NCBI GenBank assembly: GCA_014359885.1
Contig: JACIYN010000092.1
Location: forward strand, 1 to 59,876
DNA: 59,876 nucleotides
Source of the DNA: Desulfacinum sp.
Lineage (GTDB): Bacteria > Desulfobacterota > Syntrophobacteria > Syntrophobacterales > DSM-9756
Direction: 5' to 3'
The notes beneath the pieces are model-generated. The model was not told the origin of the DNA, did not search any database, and saw nothing but the letters and a program-made list of their open reading frames with translations. The position numbers and the translations under genes were made by a program. Below are positions 34,528 through 43,224 of the stretch, piece by piece (positions within the stretch are counted from its first letter, which is position 1; every line of letters starts with the position of its first letter).

Positions 34528-35415
34528 ATGGCTTCGTGCGAAGGGAAATCCTGCTCGACCTGTGAACATCGTTCCAAGGGCACCAAGGACGAGCTGTTGG
34601 AGTGCAAGCTGTCGCGCATCAAGCACAAGATCATCGTCATGAGCGGCAAGGGAGGTGTGGGAAAGAGCAGCGTGGCGGTCTACATCGCCCTGGCCTTGGC
34701 CAAGAAGGGCCATCGTGTGGGGCTCATGGACATCGATCTCCACGGGCCGAGTATCCCCAAGATGCTGGGCCTCCACGGACTGCTTCGGATCAGCAAGGAC
34801 CAGGAGATCCTGCCCCATGAATACAGCCCGAACCTGAAGGTGGTGTCCATCGAGTCCATGCTGGAAGACACCGACTCGGCGGTCATCTGGCGCGGGCCGC
34901 TGAAACACGGGGTCATCCAGCAGTTTATCAGCGACTGCACCTGGGATGACCTGGATTTTCTGGTGGTGGACTGTCCTCCGGGAACGGGCGACGAACCTTT
35001 GAGCATCGCGCGGATCCTTCCCGACGCCAAGGCCGTGATCGTCACCACGCCGCAGGAAGTGGCCTTGGCGGACGTGCGGAAATCCATCAACTTCTGCAAA
35101 AAGGTGAAGCTGGACATCGCCGGGCTGGTGGAGAACATGGCGGGTCTTTATTGTCCGCACTGCAACGAATTCATCCCCATCTTCCGAACGGGCGGCGGTG
35201 AAAAGACGGCCGAACGGATGCAGATCGACTTCCTGGGGTCCCTTCCCTTCGATCCGGCGGTGGTGGTGGGAGGCGACCAGGGGCGGCCCATCCTGGAAGA
35301 TGCGGAATCGGATTCGCCCTTCCGAAAGGCCGTGGAAGCCCTGGCCGATGCCGTGGTGGCACGCTTTGAAAGAAACGGGGCGACGGGTGCGGAAGAAAGC
35401 CGGGCGGTGCACTGA
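34528..35415 (+). CDS. mrp: Mrp/NBP35-family ATPase, Fe-S cluster carrier
   Basis: The 295-residue protein has the deviant Walker A MSGKGGVGKSS, the DIDLHGPSIPKMLG segment, Walker B VVDCPPGTGDEPL and the CPHC motif in GLYCPHCNEF that bridges a 4Fe-4S cluster between subunits. The N-terminus adds more cysteines (SCEGKSCSTCEH), as in NBP35-type members. It likely loads Fe-S clusters onto target enzymes. ATG 34528 is chosen for its GAGGAG site; ATG 34510 is the alternative. It is divergent from the CMD-like operon. Confidence 0.93.
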   Translation: MASCEGKSCSTCEHRSKGTKDELLECKLSRIKHKIIVMSGKGGVGKSSVAVYIALALAKKGHRVGLMDIDLHGPSIPKMLGLHGLLRISKDQEILPHEYSPNLKVVSIESMLEDTDSAVIWRGPLKHGVIQQFISDCTWDDLDFLVVDCPPGTGDEPLSIARILPDAKAVIVTTPQEVALADVRKSINFCKKVKLDIAGLVENMAGLYCPHCNEFIPIFRTGGGEKTAERMQIDFLGSLPFDPAVVVGGDQGRPILEDAESDSPFRKAVEALADAVVARFERNGATGAEESRAVH

Positions 35416-35776
35416 CCGGTCGGAGCGCGCCTCTGCGCTTTATCTCCTGTAGGGGCGAAAGATTTTTCGCCCCTACGGTCTTCAGGGATCCGGCGCTAGG
35501 AGGCTGTCCGAGGATGTTTTTCCGGCTTAGAAGGCCGGGGCTCCCCTCTCATCGTAGCCGCGGGGCTTCAGCCCCGCGGAAAGGGCCATCGTAACCCCTT
35601 GAAGTCGCAGGCCGTATGCGATGCCTATCCGACAACCGGGGATTCTTCCGCAGCCCTAAAGGGCTGCGCTACGAGAAAAGAGATCATCCCCGACGTTGTC
35701 GGACAGCCTCCCGGGAAAACAAAGCCAAAAGGCAGGTGTTCCGCCAAGGGGATACTCCCGGAAGGCCGTTAAAGCC
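35416..35776. repeat. TIR element and hairpin between mrp and arsC
   Basis: No gene is seen. Bases 35447-35478 hold a TAGGGGCGAAA inverted repeat. Bases 35498-35713 are the clearest full TIR element. The left end GGAGGCTGTCCGAGGA and the right end TTGTCGGACAGCCTCC enclose the palindromes CGGGGCTTCAGCCCCG and GCAGCCCTAAAGGGCTGC. Confidence 0.8.
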
Positions 35777-36199
35777 CTATAGATCCAGCCCTTCCACAAA
35801 CTTTCGGATCTCCTCCCGGACCCGCCGATAGTGAACCAGCGCCTCTTCTTCCGACGCGGCATCCTTGGCCAGCAGGGGGGGATCATCGAAGGGAACATGC
35901 ATGCGGCGGGTGGACGCCGGGAAAAAGGGGCAGGATTCCTGGGCGTGGCTGCACAACGTGATGACGAAATGGAAATCCACCTGGGGCAGCTCCTCCACGC
36001 TCTTGGACCGCTGTCCGGCGAGGGACACCCCCGCCTCTTCCATGACCCGAACGGCCCGGGGGTCCATGCCCTTGGGTTCCACACCTGCGGAGAACACCTC
36101 GTAGCGGTCTCCATGGATCGCCCGGGTCCAGGCTTCGGCCATCTGACTCCGGCAGGAATTGCCCGTACACAGGTAGAGAATGCGCTTGCGTTCGCTCAT
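35777..36199 (-). CDS. arsC: Thioredoxin-coupled arsenate reductase / low-Mr phosphatase
   Basis: This 140-residue protein has the phosphatase loop CTGNSCRS (Cys11-Ser18) and the redox pair Cys83 and Cys90 in CSHAQESCPFFP, as in thioredoxin-linked ArsC that reduces arsenate to arsenite. The conserved DPP motif is present (FDDPPLL). It is the last gene of a leftward cluster headed by an ArsR repressor with two thioredoxin-like proteins, which could recycle it. It lies 33 bp after the Fe-S protein gene. No arsenite efflux gene is present in the cluster. Confidence 0.93.
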   Translation of the reverse strand: MSERKRILYLCTGNSCRSQMAEAWTRAIHGDRYEVFSAGVEPKGMDPRAVRVMEEAGVSLAGQRSKSVEELPQVDFHFVITLCSHAQESCPFFPASTRRMHVPFDDPPLLAKDAASEEEALVHYRRVREEIRKFVEGLDL

Positions 36200-36232
36200 G
36201 TCCTCTCCGTTTGCGTCCCGACCCTGATCCCA

Positions 36233-36757
36233 TCATCCGTTCCTGTCGAAAGGTTTCAGGTAGGCGTTGAGCGCCTGCCGGTCATCCGGGGATAGGTGCG
36301 GACAATCCTCCGGGTCCCTCCCCCCTTCCGCCACCTGAACGGCAAAGACCGTGCAGGTGGGATAACCGCAATCCTTGCAGTTGGTCTTGGGAAGGCGCTT
36401 CAGGATCGTAAACACCTGGGGTTTGCGAAGCGGCTCGTACTTGGGGGTGATCTCCGCACGCTTTTCCCAGACGTTGTTGATCTCTTCCTTGAGCCACTCC
36501 AGGATGCGGTCCGCTTCCTCAGGCTCCTTCAAGGCGTTGATGGCGATCTGGCGCGGATGAACCGTGATGAGCTTTCCGTGGGCCTTGAAAGTCACGGAAG
36601 GCGGTTCGCGGGTGAACTGGGAACCGCCTAAAACGGCATTGAGGTAGGGAATGACCTCGCCCACGTCCTGATCCAGATGGGCGATGCAGTGAAGGGACTG
36701 AAATTTGGGGTTGCACTCGGGGCGAAAGACTTCCTTTCGATAGCTGGTGAGCAGCAT
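36233..36757 (-). CDS. 4Fe-4S domain protein of the ArsR cluster
   Basis: This 174-residue protein of unknown role ends in a PF04060-like iron-sulfur motif: Cys127, Cys130, Cys135 and Cys152 in LPKTNCKDCGYPTC..DCP. This type of motif is found in RnfB and corrinoid-protein subunits. The N-terminal 110 residues show no known domain and include two more cysteines (15 and 24). The start has a GAGGTG site. It lies between a DGC-domain protein and arsC, suggesting an electron-transfer job in the cluster (inference). Confidence 0.82.
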   Translation of the reverse strand: MLLTSYRKEVFRPECNPKFQSLHCIAHLDQDVGEVIPYLNAVLGGSQFTREPPSVTFKAHGKLITVHPRQIAINALKEPEEADRILEWLKEEINNVWEKRAEITPKYEPLRKPQVFTILKRLPKTNCKDCGYPTCTVFAVQVAEGGRDPEDCPHLSPDDRQALNAYLKPFDRNG

Positions 36758-36894
36758 GGGGCACCTCGCTTTCCTGCGGCTCCGGAGATTCCCGTGGGAA
36801 CTCCGGTCCGCGCTGCGGTATACCTTTCCCCGGGGTTGTCCGGGGTTCCAACGAGGCACCGCACAGATCGAAAAGACCGTGGTGGATGCGAAGA

Positions 36895-37320
36895 TCAGCT
36901 GCAGCACATCTCTTGGCCGGGTGCCTCGGTGGGCAGGTCCTTGCACGCCTCCTTCACGGCGGCCTTGACGGCGTCGATGGTTCCCCGTTCCAGATCGAAG
37001 TTCTTGTTCTTTTCGATGCCCAGGTCCGTGATCACCAAGTAGGCCTTGAGGGGCACCTCGGCGTGTTCCAGAACCGCCTTGGCACATCCGACGGAACAGC
37101 CGTCAATGGCCACCATGGCCGGCACGTCCCTGGCCGACTGGACGAAACCCGAAAGATGGCCGCCGATGCCGGCCAGACAGAACATCTTGCCGAAACCCTC
37201 GCGGGTCAGCTCCACCGCCGCCTGGTTGGAAAGCTGTCCCACGTTGGATCCTCCCGAGCAGGCAAGGATCATGACATTGCCTGCCGGCGATTGGGCAGTG
37301 GCACAACAATTTTCAGCCAT
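36895..37320 (-). CDS. DGC-domain putative zinc-binding protein
   Basis: This 141-residue protein carries the DGC-type pattern: ACSGGSNVGQLSN (Cys21), Cys48, and AIDGCSVGCAK (Cys75 and Cys79), plus Cys-rich ends (NCC and EMCC). The family is annotated as zinc-binding and often sits with ArsR, thioredoxin-like and permease genes; its role is not established. It is separated from the thioredoxin-like gene by a 268-bp repeat-bearing gap and from the Fe-S gene by 137 bp. Confidence 0.85.
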   Translation of the reverse strand: MAENCCATAQSPAGNVMILACSGGSNVGQLSNQAAVELTREGFGKMFCLAGIGGHLSGFVQSARDVPAMVAIDGCSVGCAKAVLEHAEVPLKAYLVITDLGIEKNKNFDLERGTIDAVKAAVKEACKDLPTEAPGQEMCCS

Positions 37321-37588
37321 CGTTAGACCTCCTTCCGACAGGGGTCGTTAAGTTCCTGTTGGGATCCTGGAAAGTTGGACGCTCAACGGCGCGTCTCGCG
37401 CAGCACCCCTTGGTGCAGCTGATTTGCCGGGGCCGCGCCGAACCGATGGACCTTTCCGCGGGGCCAAAGCCCCGCGGCTACGAATCGAAGGGAAATTCCG
37501 CCGTCTCATGAGCCGGAAGAACATTCCCGGACAGCCTCTTGGGGCGCCCTTCCCGGCAAGGGCGGACGGGGAAATTCCGAACGACCTC
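37321..37588. repeat. Half TIR element inside the ArsR cluster
   Basis: The gap holds the palindrome CGGGGCCAAAGCCCCG (about 37455-37475) and a right terminus CCCGGACAGCCTCTTGG ending near 37542. The left half of the element is missing. It interrupts an otherwise tight gene run. Confidence 0.65.
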
Positions 37589-37825
37589 TTACGCCTTCTT
37601 GAGCCAGCCGATCACTTCCTCTTTCTTGGGGACCTTCCCCACGCATTTGACCTCCCCGTCGATCACCACCGCCGGGGTGCCGAAAACACCGTAGCTCGCA
37701 ATTTCCATGGCATCGGTCACGTGCCCCACCTGGGCGGCCACGCCCGCCTCGGCCACCGCCTCCTTTACGATCGCTTCCGTCTGCTGGCATTTCTTGCAAC
37801 CGGGTCCAAGGACCTTGATATCCAT
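37589..37825 (-). CDS. Redox-active disulfide (thioredoxin-like) small protein
   Basis: This 78-residue mini-thioredoxin has the active-site pair GPGCKKC (Cys10, Cys13), the cis-Pro motif GTPAVVIDG, and one further Cys in VKCVG. It belongs to the redox-disulfide protein 2 type. The start has a strong AGAGGAGG site. It lies 22 bp after a larger thioredoxin-like gene. A likely role is thiol transfer to ArsC or to another cluster protein (inference). Confidence 0.9.
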   Translation of the reverse strand: MDIKVLGPGCKKCQQTEAIVKEAVAEAGVAAQVGHVTDAMEIASYGVFGTPAVVIDGEVKCVGKVPKKEEVIGWLKKA

Positions 37826-37847
37826 TGCAACCTCCTCTTTTGTGGAA

Positions 37848-38366
37848 TCACCGTTCGTCTTCTTGAGAAGCGGACGGACCAAGTGCCGAAAGAAGCAGCT
37901 TCCTGACCTGCCCCTTGGGAGGAACGCGTCCCGCAAAGAGAACACGCCGGCCCACCCGAAGGGCCGGGACGGCCACTATTCCCATGTCTCCGATGGCCGC
38001 CGGGTCACGAACATGTTCCACGCCCGCCTGGAGTCCCTCCTGGTTGAGGATCTCCAGGACCGTGCGTTCCAGATCGTCGCACTGGGCACATCCGGGGCCC
38101 AGGATGACCACCGTCGGTTCCGCCTGGTCGTCGGTGGGGACGGGCAACCCGGCAAAGCGGAGAAGCTCCCGGTGGAAGGCCTCCCCATAGGCGTCCCGGG
38201 CTCCGCCCGGAATATAGTTTTCCCGTGCGAGCACGTCCAAGAGCTCCTTCTTGGCGGCTTCGGGCGGCAGCTGGGCCAGCTCCCGCCCCCGTTCTTCCAG
38301 GAGCTCCTCCAGGCCGACCACGCCCACCTTGCGTCCGGACACGTTGAGAGGACGAACCTTCTTCAC
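37848..38366 (-). CDS. Two-part protein with C-terminal thioredoxin-like domain
   Basis: The 172-residue protein has a C-terminal mini-thioredoxin domain (about 85-160) with the pair GPGCAQC (Cys93, Cys96) and the cis-Pro stretch IVAVPALRVG. The N-terminal ~75 residues (SGRKVGVVGLEELLEE...) form a separate helical part whose family I do not recognise. It is second in the cluster, 7 bp after arsR. It may pair with the 78-residue homologue downstream. Confidence 0.82.
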   Translation of the reverse strand: MKKVRPLNVSGRKVGVVGLEELLEERGRELAQLPPEAAKKELLDVLARENYIPGGARDAYGEAFHRELLRFAGLPVPTDDQAEPTVVILGPGCAQCDDLERTVLEILNQEGLQAGVEHVRDPAAIGDMGIVAVPALRVGRRVLFAGRVPPKGQVRKLLLSALGPSASQEDER

Positions 38367-38373
38367 GGGTCCC

Positions 38374-38721
38374 TCATTGCCTCGAGCAGATCGCGTCCCG
38401 ATTCAGGTCGGGCACCCGGGCCAGGATGGCCGAAATTTCGGGATCGTCGTTCAGCCAATGCTTCAGATTGCCGAGAAGCGTTGCGGCATAGGGACTGCTG
38501 TCGCCGTCTCCCAGGCGGTAGTTCACCCACAAGCCTTCCTTGCGCTTCTGAACCAGCCCGGCATCCTCCAGGATCTTGAGGTGCTTGGAGACCGTGGGCT
38601 GGGCAAGGCCAAGGCCCGACTGTATCTCGCACACGCACAGCTCGCGCCGGCTGAGCATCTTCAGGATCTTCACGCGATTGGGGTCGGAAAGCGCCTTCAT
38701 GACGCGGATGAACTCCTTCAT
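38374..38721 (-). CDS. arsR: ArsR-family metalloregulatory repressor
   Basis: This 115-residue winged-helix protein has the As(III)-type sensor motif ELCVCEI (Cys29, Cys31) in the helix before the recognition helix, which reads QPTVSKHLKILEDAGLV. It should repress its own operon and release DNA on binding arsenite or a similar thiophilic ion. ATG 38721 is chosen for the AGGAGAG site; the frame is open to 38751. A palindrome overlaps the region just upstream. It is first in the leftward cluster. Confidence 0.93.
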   Translation of the reverse strand: MKEFIRVMKALSDPNRVKILKMLSRRELCVCEIQSGLGLAQPTVSKHLKILEDAGLVQKRKEGLWVNYRLGDGDSSPYAATLLGNLKHWLNDDPEISAILARVPDLNRDAICSRQ

Positions 38722-38732
38722 GCCGTCTCTCC

Positions 38733-38754
38733 TATATGCCCATGTATTCATATA
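38733..38754 (-). promoter_or_regulatory. Palindromic ArsR-type operator
   Basis: Arms TATATG (38733-38738) and CATATA (38749-38754) form a dyad with a 10-bp centre. The dyad lies 11 bp upstream of the arsR start in a GC-rich region where AT-rich dyads are rare. Size and composition match operators of autoregulated ArsR repressors. Confidence 0.6.
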
Positions 38755-38850
38755 CCCGTTCCCGTCGGATCGTCAAGCCCAATGGTGCCCATGGCGGCCC
38801 TTTTTCCGTTCATGGGCACCGGGGATGTGGAAGCGAAGGATCATGAAAGT

Positions 38851-41751
38851 CTACAGCACCTGGGTGATGGTCAGACGATCGCCCAGGCGACGCAGCGCCT
38901 CTTCGGGGCCCAGCACGGCCACACGCCCTCGATCCCGAACCACTTCCAGGGCGTCGGCGAACCGGCGAAAATCTTCCGGGGAGGTTTCCAGGACCTCTTG
39001 GCGCATGCGCTGGCGGCTCTCCTCGTCGTCTCCCGTCAGGTGTCGGACGAACGAAGTGAAGCCCTTGGCGTCGGGCAGCAGGTGGCGGTCCAGGTCCCCG
39101 ATCACCCCGATGATGCTCTTGGTCAACTCTTCCCGGGGAAGGGCCAGGTTTCTCAGGAAATCCACGGTCCGGTCATAGACTTCCAGGGTTTTTTCCAGGT
39201 TGGGGTCCCGGTAGGAGACGAAGGCGAAGGTGCCGGCGAAACGGTCCAGTTGGCTGAAGGCCCCGTAGGCGCCGCCCTGGACCCGCACCTGGTCCCACAG
39301 CCAGGCCGTGCGCAGATAATGGGCAACCACCAGGTCGGAACCGCGGAACCGGAAACCGTGGGAGCGAAGCGGGGCTCCCTTGGCCACGTAGTGGACTTGA
39401 GCCGGCACGGCCAGTCCTTCATGGGCCGGGAGGGGATCCGGTTGCCAGGGCGCATCCGGCCCGCCGTGGTCGGGCACGGCCTGCAGCAGCTCCTCCACGG
39501 TGGACCGGATATCCTTCCAGGATGCGGCGTCCAAAGTGACATTGGCCCGGAGCCGGGACCGATCCAGGATGCATCGGCGGAGCGCTTCCAGGTCTTCCAG
39601 AACGGACGGCCAGTCCGATTCCACGCGTTGGGCCAGCTCCCGCAAGAACGGGAGGGAATCCACCCCCTTCATCTTTTCCTGGACCCAGTCCGCCGGGTGG
39701 AAGGCCGCCTTGAGGCGCCGGGATACGAACCGGTGCCCTTCCGGGATGAGGCGAGCCTCGCGCCGCGCCTTGGATTCCAAGACCATCTGGCGGAAGCGCG
39801 TGCGGTTGTCCAGGCGGACGGCCGTGACCACGTCTTTCAGAATCCCGCACAGATCCGGTGCCTGGCGGACCATGGCCTTGCCGCGGACGAACATCCAGGC
39901 GCCGAAGTCCCCGCCGTTGGAAAAGGCGCTCGCGCTCGTCCGGGTGAAGATGCCGCCCGTGGTCCGGCTGATGCGCTGGGTCAGGGAAACGAAGTCCTCC
40001 TTTTCGGTTCCCATCTCCAGGAGCGCTCTGCCGAAGAGCGGCACGTAAGGCAGCAGCCGCTGCGGGACGGCCTTGAGATCGAAGGCCAGATCCAGGTAGA
40101 GGATTCCTCCGGTGAAGAGATCGTGGGTGAGGGCCGGGACTCCGGCCAGGGCCCCTTCCTCGGCCGGGATGATCTTGTTGTGCCGATCCAGGTCTTCCAA
40201 GCGGAGCCGGGGGATGGAAGCCAGGGCCTCCGGGGGATCGGGTTTTTGCTGCATTTCCCGAAGCAGGCGGGTCTCCTCGATGATTCGCTCCATTTCGTCG
40301 GGACTCAGCGAAGCCTTGACGGCCTGGAGCTTCCGGGCCTCCTCCTCTTCCCGACGCCGTTCCAGCTCCGGGTCCGGCAGAAGGATCACCGTGGTGCGGT
40401 GGGGGTTGTTCAACCAGTGGGTTTCCAGGAGCCCTTCCAGGTAGCGGGCATGGCTGAGGATCTTCCCCTTGGCCTCCTCCAGCGGTCTTTCAAAGGCCAC
40501 CAGGGACAGGGGATGGCCGTCGTAGAGCCAGGTGGAGAGCGACCGGAGCATGAGGGCCAGCCCGCGGGGATAGCTGCCCGTGTTGTTTTCCCGAAGGCGG
40601 AATTCCACGGTGTTCAGGGCCGCTTCCACGGTCTCTTGGGGAAGGCCGGTCCGGGCCAGGTCTTCCAGCGTGTCCAGAATGAGGGATTCCACCTTGTCCA
40701 CGTTCTCCTGCAGGACTCCACGAAGGCCCGTGGAAAACATCATCTGGCGCAGCTCGCCCTCCAGGCCCACGCCGCACAGGTCCTCCCCCAGCCCGGAGTC
40801 GATGAGAGCCTTTCGAAGGGGAGAGGCCGGCATGCCCAAAAGGGCGTATTCCAGGATGTGCAGCGCCAGGTTCTGTTCCGGAGGTTCCGTTTCGGGAAGG
40901 AGCCAATTGACCGTGACGAAGGCTTTGGCGGCCTGGGCTTCTCCCGCCGCGTAGGTCCGGGTGAGGCGCACCGGTTCGGTGAACCGGGGCTGCAGGGGAA
41001 TGGCGCTTTCTACCGGCCGGGCGTCAAAGTCCTTGAGGTAGTCCTGGAGGATCTGGAAGCGGCGCTCCGGATCGTCGTCCCCGTAGAAAAAGAACCAGGC
41101 GTTGGAAGGGTGATAGAAGGTCTCGTGAAATGCCTTGAACTCTTCGTAGGTGAGCGTGGGGATGACCCGGGGATCTCCCCCGGAATCCACGCCGTAGGGG
41201 GTGTCGGGAAAGAGGGAGTGTTGCGCGTACTCGATCACCAGGCGGTCCGGCGACGAATAGGCCCCGCGCATCTCGTTATAGACCACGCCCTTGTAGGTCA
41301 AGGGATCTTCCGGCTTTTCCAGTTCGTAGTGCCACCCTTCCTGTTTGAAGACCCACGGTGTCAGGCGGGGATGGAACACGGCGTCCAGATAGACGTCGAT
41401 GAGGTTGTAAAAGTCCTGGTGGTTCTGGCTGGCCACCGGATAGCAGGTCTTGTCCGGGTAGGTGAAGGCGTTGAGGAAGGTCTGGAGGGATCCCTTGAGG
41501 AGCTCCACGAAGGGTTCCTTCACGGGATACTTGCGGGACCCGCAAAGGACGGAGTGTTCCAGAATGTGAGGAAGCCCGGTGGCGTCCCGGGGCGGTGTGC
41601 GGAAGGTGACGCCGAAGACCTTGTTTTCGTCGTCGTTTTCCATGCTCAACAGGCGGGCGCCGGTGGGCTTGTGCCTGTAGAGGGAAGCCTTGGTTCGGAT
41701 TTCTTCCACAAAGGTCTGTCCCACTTGTTCAAAAACATCGCTCCAGCTCAT
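38851..41751 (-). CDS. M16 zinc metalloprotease, presequence-protease (PreP/Cym1) type
   Basis: This 966-residue protein is of M16C length with two pitrilysin-like halves. The inverted zinc motif HILEH is at residues 62-66 (GLPHILEHSVLCGSRKYPVK), with the downstream Glu region NEMRGAYSSPD. PreP-type enzymes degrade unfolded peptides inside a closed chamber. There is no signal peptide, so it is cytoplasmic. ATG 41751 has a GGGAGGAAGGG site, and the frame extends upstream only as chance sequence. It is convergent with arsR and divergent from the MltB-like gene. Confidence 0.94.
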   Translation of the reverse strand: MSWSDVFEQVGQTFVEEIRTKASLYRHKPTGARLLSMENDDENKVFGVTFRTPPRDATGLPHILEHSVLCGSRKYPVKEPFVELLKGSLQTFLNAFTYPDKTCYPVASQNHQDFYNLIDVYLDAVFHPRLTPWVFKQEGWHYELEKPEDPLTYKGVVYNEMRGAYSSPDRLVIEYAQHSLFPDTPYGVDSGGDPRVIPTLTYEEFKAFHETFYHPSNAWFFFYGDDDPERRFQILQDYLKDFDARPVESAIPLQPRFTEPVRLTRTYAAGEAQAAKAFVTVNWLLPETEPPEQNLALHILEYALLGMPASPLRKALIDSGLGEDLCGVGLEGELRQMMFSTGLRGVLQENVDKVESLILDTLEDLARTGLPQETVEAALNTVEFRLRENNTGSYPRGLALMLRSLSTWLYDGHPLSLVAFERPLEEAKGKILSHARYLEGLLETHWLNNPHRTTVILLPDPELERRREEEEARKLQAVKASLSPDEMERIIEETRLLREMQQKPDPPEALASIPRLRLEDLDRHNKIIPAEEGALAGVPALTHDLFTGGILYLDLAFDLKAVPQRLLPYVPLFGRALLEMGTEKEDFVSLTQRISRTTGGIFTRTSASAFSNGGDFGAWMFVRGKAMVRQAPDLCGILKDVVTAVRLDNRTRFRQMVLESKARREARLIPEGHRFVSRRLKAAFHPADWVQEKMKGVDSLPFLRELAQRVESDWPSVLEDLEALRRCILDRSRLRANVTLDAASWKDIRSTVEELLQAVPDHGGPDAPWQPDPLPAHEGLAVPAQVHYVAKGAPLRSHGFRFRGSDLVVAHYLRTAWLWDQVRVQGGAYGAFSQLDRFAGTFAFVSYRDPNLEKTLEVYDRTVDFLRNLALPREELTKSIIGVIGDLDRHLLPDAKGFTSFVRHLTGDDEESRQRMRQEVLETSPEDFRRFADALEVVRDRGRVAVLGPEEALRRLGDRLTITQVL

Positions 41752-41816
41752 CCCTTCCTCCCTGCGCGCTTCTTTCCCGACGCGGCCGGGTCTTCCGTCG
41801 GGGTGGACATTGGTGT

Positions 41817-41845
41817 TTGTCAAAGGGCTTCCGCTTTCATAACAT
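41817..41845 (+). promoter_or_regulatory. Candidate promoter of the MltB-like gene
   Basis: TTGTCA (41817-41822) and TAACAT (41840-41845) are separated by 17 bp, about 80 bp upstream of the start codon. The match is moderate. Confidence 0.4.
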
Positions 41846-41927
41846 GGCCTGCGGCGACCTTGAAACCCTGCTGCGTTTTTGGACTGCCGTCCCAGGGCGG
41901 CCCCGAACAGGTGAGGTTGTATAATCC

Positions 41928-42809
41928 ATGAGACGAAGCACCGGCAAGAACGGCATCCTGAGCACCCTGTGGATCTGGGCCATGGTTGTGGGCTGGGTGG
42001 GTGCCCTGGCGCCCGCCTGGGCCACAGGCGGCTACGATCTGTTGGAGAACCGACTGAGCGCAGCGGGCCGCTCCCCCCATGCCGTCCGGGAACTCTTTTC
42101 CGGAACGGGGCCTCCCCGGCTGAAGAACGTGGCCCTCTACATGCGCATCCGGGAAAGCAGACTGAACTACGACCGGTTCCTGGAACCGGATTCCCTGGAG
42201 AGGGCCCGGCGATTCCTGGAAACCTACGCCCCATCCCTTGAGCGGGTCCGGGAAGTCCATCAGGTGGATCCTTCGGTGGTGGTGGCCATCCTTCTTGTGG
42301 AAACGAGGCTTGGGACCAACACCGGGAACCATCCCGTGGTGCCGTCCCTGGCGGCTTTCGCCCTCATGGAACAGAAGGACTACCGCGACCGGGTGTGGCG
42401 CATGCTTTCGGCCCAAGATCGCAAGCGATGGGGCCGCAAACGCTTCGACGACAAGCTTACGGCCCGCGCCCGGTGGGCTCTGGCGGAACTCGACGCCCTG
42501 GCGCGGCTTGCCGAGCGCGGCCAGAAGGTTTCCGACCTGCAGGGGTCGTTCATGGGGGCCATCGGATGGGCGCAGTTCATGCCCTCCAGCATGCTTCGGT
42601 ACGGAGCCGACGGAAACGGAGACGGCGTGGTGGATCTCTACGCACCGGAGGATGCCTTCATGAGCATCGCCCACTACCTGAAGAGCCACGGCTGGAAGGA
42701 TTCCGCCCCCCTGCCCCACCGGGAAAAGGTGCTTCTTCGCTACAACAACAGCGCGCCTTATGCCCGCACCGTTTTGGAGATCGCCCGGCGATTGAAGCGT
42801 GAACCGTGA
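41928..42809 (+). CDS. Lytic murein transglycosylase, MltB-like
   Basis: The enzyme cleaves peptidoglycan between MurNAc and GlcNAc to form 1,6-anhydro ends. The 293-residue protein has a signal peptide (1-32, cut after AWA), the catalytic Glu in VAILLVETRLG, and the family block GSFMGAIGWAQFMPSSMLRYGADGNGDG. There is no lipobox, so it is soluble in the periplasm or loosely attached. A heptamer tandem repeat follows the stop codon. Confidence 0.92.
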   Translation: MRRSTGKNGILSTLWIWAMVVGWVGALAPAWATGGYDLLENRLSAAGRSPHAVRELFSGTGPPRLKNVALYMRIRESRLNYDRFLEPDSLERARRFLETYAPSLERVREVHQVDPSVVVAILLVETRLGTNTGNHPVVPSLAAFALMEQKDYRDRVWRMLSAQDRKRWGRKRFDDKLTARARWALAELDALARLAERGQKVSDLQGSFMGAIGWAQFMPSSMLRYGADGNGDGVVDLYAPEDAFMSIAHYLKSHGWKDSAPLPHREKVLLRYNNSAPYARTVLEIARRLKREP

Positions 42810-43224
42810 TCCGAGATCCGTGATCCGGGAGAAGTGACGGGTGATGAGTGATGAGTGATGAGTGATGGGTGACGGGTGATGGGTGGCAAGGGTCTGATCG
42901 GAAGCTTTCCATCGGGTTTCTTTGGTACCGGACTGTGTTGTCAGTATCCTGCAGGAATATTGGGAGCTCGAACCAACACCATATAGGGGTAACATCACCT
43001 GTGGGAGCACCATCATCTGTGGGAGCGGCGAAAGCCGCGATGGGGGTGACCGACCATTCCATGGCGGTGAGGCCGCCAGCTTATCGCGCCTTGCGGCGCT
43101 CCCACAGGGCGCACACCGTGCCCCGGTGTAGGTTCTTTCATGTCGGCGGGTGGCCGGCGGAGCCATCGGCCGATGGGTGAAGAAAGAAGAAGGCGCCGCG
43201 GGGCTCAGGCCCCGCGGAAACGTG
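42810..43224. repeat. Tandem heptamer array and hairpins
   Basis: No gene is seen. Bases 42834-42886 are seven and a half copies of a 7-bp unit (GTGATGA with G/A and T/C variants), preceded by two GTGATCC/GAGATCC units. Bases 43012-43105 hold a GTGGGAGCGGCGAAAGCCGC hairpin with its partner GCGGCGCTCCCAC. A short CGGGGCTCAGGCCCCG hairpin abuts the coaD stop. Confidence 0.75.

Noticed and set aside
41916..41921. Perfect TATAAT just before the MltB-like start
   Set aside because: It lies only 6 bp before the ATG, so transcription would start inside the gene, and no -35 box is spaced correctly.
38251..41931. 1226-codon open frame on the plus strand opposite the M16 protease
   Set aside because: It is the mirror frame of a high-GC gene with clear HxxEH motif and ribosome site on the other strand. 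Its composition is His/Gly/Arg-rich and no domain is visible.
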